A DNA stretch of 5,212 nt from Deltaproteobacteria bacterium (GTDB lineage: Bacteria; Desulfobacterota; Deferrisomatia; Deferrisomatales; Deferrisomataceae): positions 1 through 5,212 of the forward strand of contig JAADGT010000335.1 in the NCBI GenBank assembly GCA_013152215.1, given 5' to 3'. The first letter of the stretch is position 1, and the number at the start of each line of letters is the position of its first letter. The notes beneath the pieces are model-generated. The model had not been told where the DNA came from. It did not search any database and was given only the letters and a program-made list of their open reading frames with translations. This document shows positions 1 to 5,212 of the stretch, in pieces. The position numbers and the translations under genes were made by a program.

Positions 1-14
1 CAACCTTTCGAACC

Positions 15-39
15 GCCCGGTGCGGACCCGCATGCCGGG
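15..39. other. Small GC-rich hairpin downstream of the TPR gene
   Basis: Bases 16-20 (CCCGG) pair with 35-39 (CCGGG), and 21-24 (TGCG) pair with 29-32 (CGCA), leaving a short loop and a two-base bulge. It lies beyond the terminator-like hairpin at 50-80 and may be a second terminator stem, or the end of whatever lies left of the window. No gene can be supported in bases 1-89. In such GC-rich DNA a stem of this size could arise by chance. Confidence 0.25.
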
Positions 40-49
40 TGGTGTGGGA

Positions 50-80
50 GGGGTCGGCGGAGACGATGCTCCGCCGCCCC
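50..80 (-). terminator. Terminator-like hairpin after the TPR gene
   Basis: Bases 50-62 and 69-80 form a 12-base-pair stem (GGGG, one bulged T, then CGGCGGAG, against its complement) closed by a six-base loop at 63-68. The stem begins 9 bases after the TPR stop codon (TAA, 92-90 on the minus strand), which is the usual place for a terminator. No U-tract follows on the minus strand, so it is either a non-canonical high-GC terminator or an mRNA 3'-end stabiliser. Confidence 0.5.
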
Positions 81-89
81 TATCCCGAT

Positions 90-692
90 TTACGGCAGTT
101 GCTTGCGGATCGCCTCGATCTCGGCCCGGATCTTGCCCGCCATCTCGGCCGGGGGCTTACGCTCCAGGTACCGCTGCCACGCCTTCATGGCGCCCTCGAG
201 GTCGTTGAGGTCGTACCGCAGCACCACCCCCAGGTTCAGCAGGCTGTTCAGGTGGGACGGGTCCAGGTCGGCGGCCCGGCGAAACTCCTCCACCGCCTTT
301 TGAAAGTCGCCGATGCGGCGGTACATGATGCCCCGGTCGGTGATCACGTCGGGGTCGTTGGGGTCGAGCTCCAGGGCCTTGGTATAGGCGTCGATCGCCT
401 CCATGTACTGGTCGGTGTCGAAATAGAGGTTCCCCAGCCGCACCCACGCCGTGCGGTTGGTGGGATCGTTCTTCAGGATGTTCTTGAGCTCCCGGATCTC
501 CACGGTGAGGCTCCCCAGCGTGGACGAGGGAGGGGCCACGGCCGGGGCGGGCTGGGTCACCGGCGCGGGCCTGGGCCCTGGGGTACGGGCGACGAAGTAC
601 CCCGACACGATGCCCACCACGAAGCCCACCACCAGGCATCCCACGGCCCAGATGACGGCCTGATCCAGGTTCACCTTCTTGGGCTGCGACAT
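90..692 (-). CDS. Membrane-anchored tetratricopeptide repeat protein
   Basis: This 200-residue protein probably works as a scaffold; no enzymatic motif is visible. Residues 1-11 are short and basic (K5, K6). Residues 12-35 are a hydrophobic, glycine- and valine-rich membrane segment, followed by a Pro/Ala-rich linker (about 37-57). Three TPR units follow at about 79-112, 113-146 and 147-180. They carry the usual signature, for example LGNLY...AIDAYTKALELDPNDP in the first. A short charged helix ends the protein. The positive-inside rule places the N terminus in the cytoplasm and the TPR domain in the periplasm. The start is chosen because ATG at 692 is preceded by GGGAGGAG (698-705) with a 5-base spacer; the open frame upstream of it is antisense to the next gene. 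The layout resembles small TPR proteins such as NrfG/CcmI-like cytochrome assembly factors, but no partner genes are in view, so no specific role is assigned. Confidence 0.88.
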   Translation of the reverse strand: MSQPKKVNLDQAVIWAVGCLVVGFVVGIVSGYFVARTPGPRPAPVTQPAPAVAPPSSTLGSLTVEIRELKNILKNDPTNRTAWVRLGNLYFDTDQYMEAIDAYTKALELDPNDPDVITDRGIMYRRIGDFQKAVEEFRRAADLDPSHLNSLLNLGVVLRYDLNDLEGAMKAWQRYLERKPPAEMAGKIRAEIEAIRKQLP

Positions 693-759
693 CCGTACTC
701 CTCCCTGAACGTGTTGCCGGGGCCAACGCCCGGCAAAGGCCGAGCGGACCGCGGGCCGG

Positions 760-773
760 TTCCCGCGCGGGAA
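760..773. promoter_or_regulatory. 14-base perfect palindrome, possible operator
   Basis: The sequence TTCCCGCGCGGGAA equals its own reverse complement. It lies just downstream of the promoter-like pair at 779-808 (minus strand), about where TPR transcription would start, which is a position where a bound repressor could block initiation. No regulator family is recognised, and a G+C-rich genome makes such palindromes less rare than they look. Confidence 0.3.
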
Positions 774-778
774 AGGGC

Positions 779-808
779 TTGATACCCGCCCTTCCGGCAG
801 GGTGTCAA
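779..808 (-). promoter_or_regulatory. Sigma-70-like promoter for the TPR gene, inside a hairpin
   Basis: Read on the minus strand, bases 808-803 are TTGACA (a perfect -35) and 784-779 are TATCAA (4 of 6 to TATAAT), separated by 18 bases. The predicted start falls near 772, giving a leader of about 80 bases before the ATG at 692. The same stretch is an inverted repeat: 778-787 (CTTGATACCC) pairs with 800-809 (GGGTGTCAAG) apart from one T-G pair, and the stem extends inward through 788-790 and 796-798. The DNA could therefore be a dyad operator overlapping the promoter. No U-tract flanks it, so it does not look like a terminator. Confidence 0.4.
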
Positions 809-816
809 GTCGCGCC

Positions 817-843
817 TCAAGGCTCGGCGGGCCGTGCCGATCC
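817..843 (+). promoter_or_regulatory. Sigma-28 (FliA)-like promoter upstream of the HD-GYP gene
   Basis: TCAAGGCT (817-824), an 11-base spacer and GCCGATCC (836-843) match the flagellar sigma-28 consensus TAAAGTTT-N11-GCCGATAA at 5 of 8 and 6 of 8 positions, with the exact consensus spacing. Transcription would start near 850, some 35 bases before the HD-GYP ATG. A link between a cyclic-di-GMP phosphodiesterase and motility is biologically reasonable. The match is partial and GC-rich, so chance is a real alternative. I see no good sigma-70 pair facing this gene. Confidence 0.25.
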
Positions 844-884
844 GTAAGGGAGGTTTGGGACGAGAGGCGTTCGAGGGGTCGACG

Positions 885-2159
885 ATGATCAAGAAGATCG
901 CGGTGGAAGACCTGGAAGTGGGGATGTTCATCGAGGACTTCAACGTCCCCTGGATGGACCACCCCTTCATGAGCAACAAGAAAAAGATCCGCAGCGCCAA
1001 GGAGATCGACCTCATCCGGGAGCACGGGATCCAGGAGGTGTACATCAACACGGCCAAGGGGAAGGACAGCTCCCGAGCCGTGTCGGTGGAGGAAGCGGAC
1101 GCGGAGGTCCGGCAGCGGATGGAGCAGGAGGTGGCCGCCAAGGGGGCGGAGGGCCCCCCGGTGCAGCTCTCCAAGGAACAGGCCGCCTTCGAGGAGGAGG
1201 TCCGGCGGGCCAAGGTGGTGTACGCCGAGGCCAAGGCGCTGGTGAAGGATCTGCTCCACGACGCCCGCATGGGCAAGAGCATCGACGGCGAGCGGGCCGC
1301 CGAGACAGTGGACAAGATGGTGGACTCGATCTTCCGCAACCCCGACGCCATCACGAGCCTATCGCGGCTCAAGAGCTTCGACGACTACACCTTCCAGCAC
1401 TCGGTGAACGTGAGCGTACTGGCCCTGGCCCTGGGGCGGCATCTGGGGATCGTGAAGGAGGAGCTGCGGCGTTTGGGGGTCGGGGCGATCCTCCACGACG
1501 TGGGCAAGATGCGGGTGCCGGAACAGATCCTGAACAAGCCGGGCCGGCTGACCGACGAGGAGTTCGCCGTGATGAAGACCCACACGCTCCACGGCGCCAA
1601 GATCCTGATGGACACCCGCAACGTGCCCAACGAGAGTGCGGCCGTGGCCCTGAACCACCACGAGCGGTTCAACGGCCGGGGCTACCCCCGGGGGGTCTCG
1701 GGCATGGCCATCGGCAAGTTCGGCCTGATCGCGGCCATCGTGGACGTGTACGACGCCATCACCTCGGACCGCGTGTACCACAAGGGCATGCCGAGCCACC
1801 AGGCCCTACAGAAGATCTACGAGTGGTCCAAGACCGACTTCTACCCGGTGTTCGTGCAGAAGTTCATCCAGTGTGTGGGCATCTACCCGATCGGGTCGGT
1901 GGTGCGCCTGGACACGGGGGAGGTGGGGGTGGTGTGCCGCCAGAACCACGCCGAGCTGATCCGGCCCTGGGTTCGGTTGGTGCGAAAGGCGTCGGGCGAG
2001 CCGTTCACCCCGCCCGTGGACGCGGACCTCACCCAGCCGGATCCCGAAGGGGAGAAACCGTTCGCCCGGACCATCGCCACAACCCTGGACGCGGCCCAGG
2101 CCGGGGTCGACGTGGAAGCGGTGCTGGGTGTGGGGGGCGAGGACCGGGCCGCGGCCTGA
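885..2159 (+). CDS. HD-GYP domain cyclic-di-GMP phosphodiesterase (DUF3391 type)
   Basis: This 424-residue cytoplasmic protein probably hydrolyses cyclic-di-GMP and so lowers this second messenger. Residues 1 to about 60 match the DUF3391 N-terminal domain (IAVEDLEVGMFIEDFN...), followed by a charged helical linker (about 65-150). The HD-GYP domain covers about 160-330. It holds H172, the HD pair H204-D205 in HDVGK, H233, H258-H259 in NHHERFNGRGYP, the GYP triad at 266-268 and D287 in VDVYDAITSDR. All expected metal ligands and the GYP motif are present, so activity is likely. Residues 335-375 are the common C-terminal extension (YPIGSVVRLDTGEVGVV), and the last 50 residues are a disordered Pro/Ala-rich tail. 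The chosen start, MIKKIAVEDLEVGM, is the family's normal N terminus and has GAGGGG (873-878) six bases upstream. An in-frame ATG at 834 would add 17 unrelated residues. The gene diverges from the TPR gene and converges with iorB. It has no receiver or sensor domain, so the input signal is unknown. Confidence 0.93.
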   Translation: MIKKIAVEDLEVGMFIEDFNVPWMDHPFMSNKKKIRSAKEIDLIREHGIQEVYINTAKGKDSSRAVSVEEADAEVRQRMEQEVAAKGAEGPPVQLSKEQAAFEEEVRRAKVVYAEAKALVKDLLHDARMGKSIDGERAAETVDKMVDSIFRNPDAITSLSRLKSFDDYTFQHSVNVSVLALALGRHLGIVKEELRRLGVGAILHDVGKMRVPEQILNKPGRLTDEEFAVMKTHTLHGAKILMDTRNVPNESAAVALNHHERFNGRGYPRGVSGMAIGKFGLIAAIVDVYDAITSDRVYHKGMPSHQALQKIYEWSKTDFYPVFVQKFIQCVGIYPIGSVVRLDTGEVGVVCRQNHAELIRPWVRLVRKASGEPFTPPVDADLTQPDPEGEKPFARTIATTLDAAQAGVDVEAVLGVGGEDRAAA

Positions 2160-2184
2160 CCCCCGCTGGGGGGCGACCGGATTC

Positions 2185-2449
2185 ATACCGAGTTGCGTTC
2201 AAACCGAGAGCTGTCGTGGGGAGGGGCAATGGACCTGCCTCCGGCCGGGCGCGAAGCCGGGCACTGAGATTCGCCGCGCAGGCACAGGCCAGGCGAGTTG
2301 GTTTCATGGCAACTCGGTGGAATCCGAACCATTTCGTGGTCCGAGGGTCAGAGGCGCTGCGCGGCGAGCTAAGGGGCCGCGCCCGGCTCTCCGACAGGTC
2401 CATTGCCCCTCTGCTCAGGGGGCCGATGGCTTTGAACGCAACTTGGTAT
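2185..2449. repeat. 265-bp fold-back repeat element with terminal inverted repeats
   Basis: The ends are 19-base inverted repeats differing at one base: ATACCGAGTTGCGTTCAAA (2185-2203) and the reverse complement of ATACCAAGTTGCGTTCAAA (2431-2449). Nested inside are a perfect 17-base inverted pair (GAGGGGCAATGGACCTG at 2221-2237 against 2395-2411) and a perfect 10-base pair (2272-2281 against 2357-2366), all centred near 2317. A 7-base stem (CGAGTTG 2294-2300, CAACTCG 2310-2316) caps the middle. The whole element can thus fold into one long imperfect hairpin. It has no coding capacity. Both ends carry TA (2186-2187 and 2447-2448), compatible with a TA target duplication as in Tc1/mariner or IS630-type MITEs. 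It lies between convergent genes, starts 26 bases after the HD-GYP stop and touches the iorB stop, so it may also end transcription from both sides. A MITE is the leading reading; a structured-RNA or REP-like repeat is the alternative. Confidence 0.85.
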
Positions 2450-3039
2450 CAGTCGCCGGTTCCGGCCAGGAACTCGTAGCCTGCGAAAAAGGCCTCGACC
2501 TCTTCGTCCGCCTCGTGGGGGCGTTCGGCGCGGAGCGCCAGCACCAGCTGGTCCCGGTCCACCACGTTCGACACGGCGGCCAGGGCGCCGGCCATCACGG
2601 CCCCCACGTAGGCCGGGGAGCCGTGGCGGCGGGCGAGCTCCAGGGCGGGGATCCAGAGCACCCGCTGCGCGGGGAACGCGGTCTCCACGGTTTCCCGGTC
2701 CGGGTACGCCTCGGGTCGGAACCGGGCCTCATAGGGTCGGACCTCCTCGTCCGACAGCAGGGCGGTGCCGCCCGGTCGGAGGTAGGGGGTCAGCTTCAAG
2801 GCCTCCATCCGCTCGAGGCCGATGACCACGTCGGCCGTGCCCAGGGGGACCTTGGGGCTGGGGCCGGCCGGGGTCCCGATCCGGACGTGGACCATGACCG
2901 GGGCCCCCACCTGGCTCAGGCCGGACTGCCCCAGCAGGCGCACGTCGTACCCCTCGCGGAGGGCCGCCCCTGCCACCACCCGCCCCAGGGTCACCACGCC
3001 CTGGCCCCCCACTCCGCAGGCCACCACGTCCAGGTTCAC
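2449..3039 (-). CDS. iorB: Indolepyruvate:ferredoxin oxidoreductase, beta subunit
   Basis: This 196-residue cytoplasmic subunit pairs with IorA. The complex converts aryl pyruvates (indolepyruvate and related keto acids from aromatic amino acids) plus CoA to aryl-acetyl-CoA and CO2, reducing ferredoxin. The POR/KOR gamma-type domain spans nearly the whole protein. It starts with NLDVVACGVGGQG (glycine motif at residues 9-14), continues through VHVRIG (50-55), and ends with an acidic helix typical of the family. Length is normal for IorB (about 190-200). The GTG start is supported by the GTGA overlap with the iorA stop (3036-3039) and by GGAGG eight bases upstream, which point to coupled translation. 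Open frame continues upstream of this start, but it overlaps iorA out of frame. Oddities: the family's usual SQRGG motif reads SQVGA here (residues 42-46), and the TGA stop (2451-2449) shares its last base with the end of the fold-back repeat. Confidence 0.9.
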   Translation of the reverse strand: MNLDVVACGVGGQGVVTLGRVVAGAALREGYDVRLLGQSGLSQVGAPVMVHVRIGTPAGPSPKVPLGTADVVIGLERMEALKLTPYLRPGGTALLSDEEVRPYEARFRPEAYPDRETVETAFPAQRVLWIPALELARRHGSPAYVGAVMAGALAAVSNVVDRDQLVLALRAERPHEADEEVEAFFAGYEFLAGTGD

Positions 3040-4928
3040 GGGAGCCGCCTCCGGGAACGGATGCGCCGGCGGATCGCCCGGTAGGGGCACGCCTCGGCGC
3101 ACAACCCGCACCCCAGGCACCGGTCGGCGTCGATCCGGACCCCGGCCGCGCCGTCGCCGAGCTCCAGCGCCGGGCAGTTGACCGCCTCGAGGCAGGATGG
3201 CCGGCACCGGTCGGGGCCCACGCACCGATCGGGGCGCACCTGGTACGGGATCACCACCCGGGCGGTGGACCGGCGCACGCACGGGGCCTCGGCCACCACC
3301 ACCTGCACCCCGGGGGATCTGAGGGCCGTGGCGAGCACCCGGGACAGCCGGCGGGTGAAGTAGGGCAACGTCTTGCGCACCCGTCGTACCCGGGCGGCCC
3401 GGGCGAGCTCCTCGATGCTGAGGGGCTGGGCCGGGGCTCCGGGGGTGGGGCGGTATTGGGTGGGGGAGGGCTGGAACCCGGTCATGGCCGCGTGATGGTT
3501 GTCGAGGACCAGCACGGTGAGCCGTACGTTCTTGCTGGCCGCATTGAGCAGGGGCGGAATTCCCGCGTGGAAGAACGTGCTGTCCCCGATCACCGCCACC
3601 ACCGGCGCTTCGACCCCGGCCCGCACGAATCCTTCGGCCACCGCGATGCTCGAGCCCATGGCCACCTCGGTCCGACACAGGTTGTGGGGCGGGTTCATGC
3701 CCAGGATGGTGCAGCCGATGTCGCCGGTGACGATCACGTCGTCCTTCCGGTAACCGGCCCGGGCGATGGCCCGCTCCAGCGCCACGTAGGCCGAGCGGTG
3801 AGGGCAGCCAGGGCAGAAAGTGAGAAGTCGGCGGGGCAGATCCGGCGGCGGATCCGGCGACCGGCGGGGGACGCGGCGCTGGGGCTCCCGGTCCAGCAGG
3901 TGGTCCAGGGCGGCCGACACGGCGTCCGGATCCAGGTCCCCCACCTCGGGCGTGAGCCCCTGGCGCTTGCCGAGAATCCGGGGGGGGTGCGGCAGCTCGG
4001 CGGCCAGGGAACGGACCCGTTCCTCGATCAAGGGATCGAGCTCCTCCACCACCAGCACCCGTCGGCACCGGCTCAGGAGGCCCAGGATCCGCTCCTCGGG
4101 CAGGGGGTGGACCACCGCGATGCGGAGCAGGTGGGGACGCTCGTTCTGGGGCAGCCGCTCCACGGCCTCGGCCACATAGCCCCACACCGACGCCGGTGCG
4201 ATCACGCCCACGTCCCGATGGCCCTGGACCTCCTGGTTCCACGGGTCCAGAAGCCTGGCGGCCTCCGCCATCCGGGCCAAGGCCTCCCGGTGCTGGCGTC
4301 GGCACCGGGCCGCGCCGGCCTTCGTATACCGGTCGATGTCGAACGGCACCCGGGGGGTGCGGCGGCCCCGCTCCGGGGGCTCAAAGGTGACCGGGCCCCA
4401 CGTGTAGGCCGTAGTGGTGGTGCCCCGGATCAGAATGGGGGTTCCGGCCGCCTCCGACACGTCGAACGCGTGGCGGGCCATGCGGCGGGCCTCGTCCGGC
4501 TCTCCCGGCTCCAACATGGGCAGGAACGCCAACCGGGCGTAGAGCCGGCTGTCCTGCTCCACCATGCCGTAGTAGGCCCCGGGATCGTCGCCCACGTACA
4601 CCACCAGGCCCCCCACGGTGCCGGACGTGGCGACCGAGAGCAGGGTGTCGGAGGCCACGTTGAGCCCCGACATCTTCATGGCCACGAAGCTGCGAAGGCC
4701 GGCCCAGCTGTGCCCGGCCGCCACCTCCAGGGCCACCTTCTCGTTGACCGCCCACTCCACCGTCAGGTGTTCCGTGGCCTGGGCCAGCAGGTACTCGATG
4801 GCCGGGGTGGCGGGGGTGCCCGGGTAGCCGGTGGCCAGTCGGGCGCCGGCCTCGAGCACGCCCCGGGCGCACGCCTCCACGCCGAGCAGGGCCGACGGCG
4901 CCGGGGAAGAACCGGGGTCAAAGGACAA
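3036..4928 (-). CDS. iorA: Indolepyruvate:ferredoxin oxidoreductase, alpha subunit
   Basis: This 630-residue cytoplasmic, oxygen-sensitive catalytic subunit binds thiamine diphosphate and iron-sulfur clusters. Domains in order: the pyruvate-ferredoxin-oxidoreductase-type N-terminal domain (about 15-190, with GYPGTP at 34-39 and NEKVALE at 62-68); a transketolase-C-like domain (about 238-345); the TPP-binding domain (about 370-550, with FCPGCPHR 371-378, GDIGCT 402-407, GDSTFFHAGI 448-457 and LDNHHAAMTG 475-484); and a C-terminal ferredoxin-like domain (about 560-617). The last cluster motif is classical (C604, C607, C610, C614-P). The first has unusual spacing (C569, C575, C579, C585-P). Length fits the family. 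The start is TTG, chosen because GGAGGTGA sits just upstream and the family's N-terminal domain begins about 15 residues in; no ATG is nearby. The protein ends in an Arg-rich tail (RRRIRSRRR), whose codons include the iorB ribosome site. No phenylacetate-CoA ligase gene, a frequent neighbour of iorAB, lies downstream. Confidence 0.93.
   Translation of the reverse strand: MSFDPGSSPAPSALLGVEACARGVLEAGARLATGYPGTPATPAIEYLLAQATEHLTVEWAVNEKVALEVAAGHSWAGLRSFVAMKMSGLNVASDTLLSVATSGTVGGLVVYVGDDPGAYYGMVEQDSRLYARLAFLPMLEPGEPDEARRMARHAFDVSEAAGTPILIRGTTTTAYTWGPVTFEPPERGRRTPRVPFDIDRYTKAGAARCRRQHREALARMAEAARLLDPWNQEVQGHRDVGVIAPASVWGYVAEAVERLPQNERPHLLRIAVVHPLPEERILGLLSRCRRVLVVEELDPLIEERVRSLAAELPHPPRILGKRQGLTPEVGDLDPDAVSAALDHLLDREPQRRVPRRSPDPPPDLPRRLLTFCPGCPHRSAYVALERAIARAGYRKDDVIVTGDIGCTILGMNPPHNLCRTEVAMGSSIAVAEGFVRAGVEAPVVAVIGDSTFFHAGIPPLLNAASKNVRLTVLVLDNHHAAMTGFQPSPTQYRPTPGAPAQPLSIEELARAARVRRVRKTLPYFTRRLSRVLATALRSPGVQVVVAEAPCVRRSTARVVIPYQVRPDRCVGPDRCRPSCLEAVNCPALELGDGAAGVRIDADRCLGCGLCAEACPYRAIRRRIRSRRRLP
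3048..3052 (-). promoter_or_regulatory. Ribosome binding site deciding the iorB GTG start
   Basis: GGAGG on the minus strand lies 8 bases before the GTG at 3039 and inside the last codons of iorA. With the GTGA stop/start overlap it fixes the non-ATG start and suggests that iorB is translated by ribosomes finishing iorA, giving matched subunit amounts. Confidence 0.7.
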
Positions 4929-4934
4929 GGAGCC

Positions 4935-4942
4935 TCACCTCC
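4935..4942 (-). promoter_or_regulatory. Ribosome binding site deciding the iorA TTG start
   Basis: GGAGGTGA on the minus strand is a strong Shine-Dalgarno sequence ending six bases before the TTG at 4928-4926. It supports the rare start codon. A TTG start behind a strong site may hold expression of this large Fe-S enzyme at a moderate level. Confidence 0.7.
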
Positions 4943-4969
4943 GATGGGTAGGCTGGCGAAAGGCGCCCT

Positions 4970-4999
4970 TAGGTAGCACAGCGGGGTTTTCCGGGTCAA
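4970..4999 (-). promoter_or_regulatory. Possible promoter of the iorAB operon
   Basis: On the minus strand TTGACC (4999-4994, 5 of 6 to the -35 consensus) is followed after 18 bases by TACCTA (4975-4970) with an upstream TG, a weak extended -10. Transcription would start near 4962, leaving a leader of about 35 bases. A short dyad, TTGTC-N8-GACAA (5010-5027), lies just upstream of the -35 and could be an activator or repressor site. The -10 match is poor, so this is only the best candidate in the 113 bases between iorA and the repeat. Confidence 0.3.
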
Positions 5000-5041
5000 A
5001 CGTCGGCTGTTGTCAGGCAGGCGACAAAGGAGACTCGCTCA

Positions 5042-5212
5042 CTCCCCTGAGCGGGGTGCAAGGGACCTGCCGGAGCGCCGGGGGCGGCCCCTTAGCTCGC
5101 CGCGCAGCGCCTCTGACGCTTGGACCGCGAAATGGTTCGGATTCCACCGAGTTGTCATGAAACCAGCTCTTCGGTCCCGTGCCTGCGCGGCGAATCTCAT
5201 GCCCGGCTTCGC
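5042..5212 (-). repeat. Second, inverted and partial copy of the fold-back repeat
   Basis: The reverse complement of this stretch aligns with bases 2251 to about 2421 of the first element, with roughly nine bases in ten identical and only short gaps, by eye. Two blocks are perfectly conserved: 27 bases (5128-5154 against 2310-2336) and 34 bases (5084-5117 against 2347-2380). Similarity stops near 5042. The 19-base terminal repeat seen at 2431-2449 is not recognisable on this side; the other end lies beyond the window. It stands about 110 bases upstream of the iorA start codon, in no open frame that looks like a gene. Confidence 0.88.

Noticed and set aside
39..782. Open plus-strand frame of 247 codons.
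   Set aside because: It is the opposite strand of the TPR gene, whose TPR motifs and membrane segment are unmistakable.
693..1259. Open minus-strand frame extending the TPR protein by 189 residues upstream of its ATG.
   Set aside because: It runs antisense through the HD-GYP gene, has low-complexity His/Leu/Arg-rich content and no family match, while the ATG at 692 has an ideal ribosome site.
2161..2171. CCCC-GCT-GGGG mini-hairpin just after the HD-GYP stop, considered as a terminator.
   Set aside because: Only four base pairs with a three-base loop and no U-tract; the adjacent fold-back element is a far stronger structure.
2128..3084. Open plus-strand frame crossing the fold-back repeat and iorB.
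   Set aside because: It starts inside the HD-GYP gene in another frame, crosses noncoding repeat DNA and is antisense to iorB; no recognisable protein.
3040..4305. Long in-frame extension upstream of the iorB GTG start.
   Set aside because: It overlaps iorA in another frame and is Pro/Gly/Arg-rich without domain features. The GTGA overlap and GGAGG fix the start at 3039.
3456..4976. A 506-codon open frame on the plus strand.
   Set aside because: It is antisense to iorA, which has clear catalytic motifs. The translation is Gly/His/Arg/Gln-rich, as expected from the opposite strand of a high-GC gene.
1..5212. tRNA, rRNA or CRISPR array.
   Set aside because: No spaced direct repeats and no tRNA- or rRNA-like stretches seen on either strand; the only repeats are the two copies of the fold-back element.

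Overview
The window is GC-rich (about two thirds G+C by eye), bacterial and densely coded. It holds four protein genes in three transcription units. The gene content is a DUF3391-type HD-GYP phosphodiesterase, an oxygen-sensitive indolepyruvate:ferredoxin oxidoreductase with an atypical iron-sulfur site, and a membrane-anchored TPR protein. Together these fit an anaerobic, high-GC member of the former Deltaproteobacteria (Desulfobacterota or relatives). That placement is inference from gene content and style; there is no marker gene in view.

Layout. Bases 1-89 hold hairpins downstream of the first gene and no supported gene. Bases 90-692 (minus) encode a 200-residue TPR protein with one N-terminal membrane segment. 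Bases 693-884 are a divergent intergenic region with a promoter-like pair for the TPR gene, a 14-base perfect palindrome at its predicted transcription start, and a flagellar sigma-28-like promoter facing the next gene. Bases 885-2159 (plus) encode an intact HD-GYP cyclic-di-GMP phosphodiesterase. Bases 2160-2448 are noncoding and almost filled by a fold-back element of about 265 bp. Bases 2449-4928 (minus) are a two-gene operon, iorA then iorB, with a GTGA stop/start overlap. Bases 4929-5212 hold the iorA leader and probable promoter, then a second, inverted copy of the interior of the fold-back element, cut by the window edge.

How the parts relate. IorA and IorB are the two subunits of one enzyme, which oxidatively decarboxylates aryl pyruvates to aryl-CoA with ferredoxin as electron acceptor. 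The HD-GYP protein would lower cyclic-di-GMP and may be tied to motility if the sigma-28-like site is real. Nothing links it functionally to ior; the two units simply converge on the fold-back element.

No obvious new multi-gene system is visible. The most unusual thing here is the repeat family. One complete palindromic copy sits exactly at the end of iorB between convergent genes. A second copy, about nine bases in ten identical, lies inverted upstream of iorA, so the ior operon is bracketed by inverted copies.
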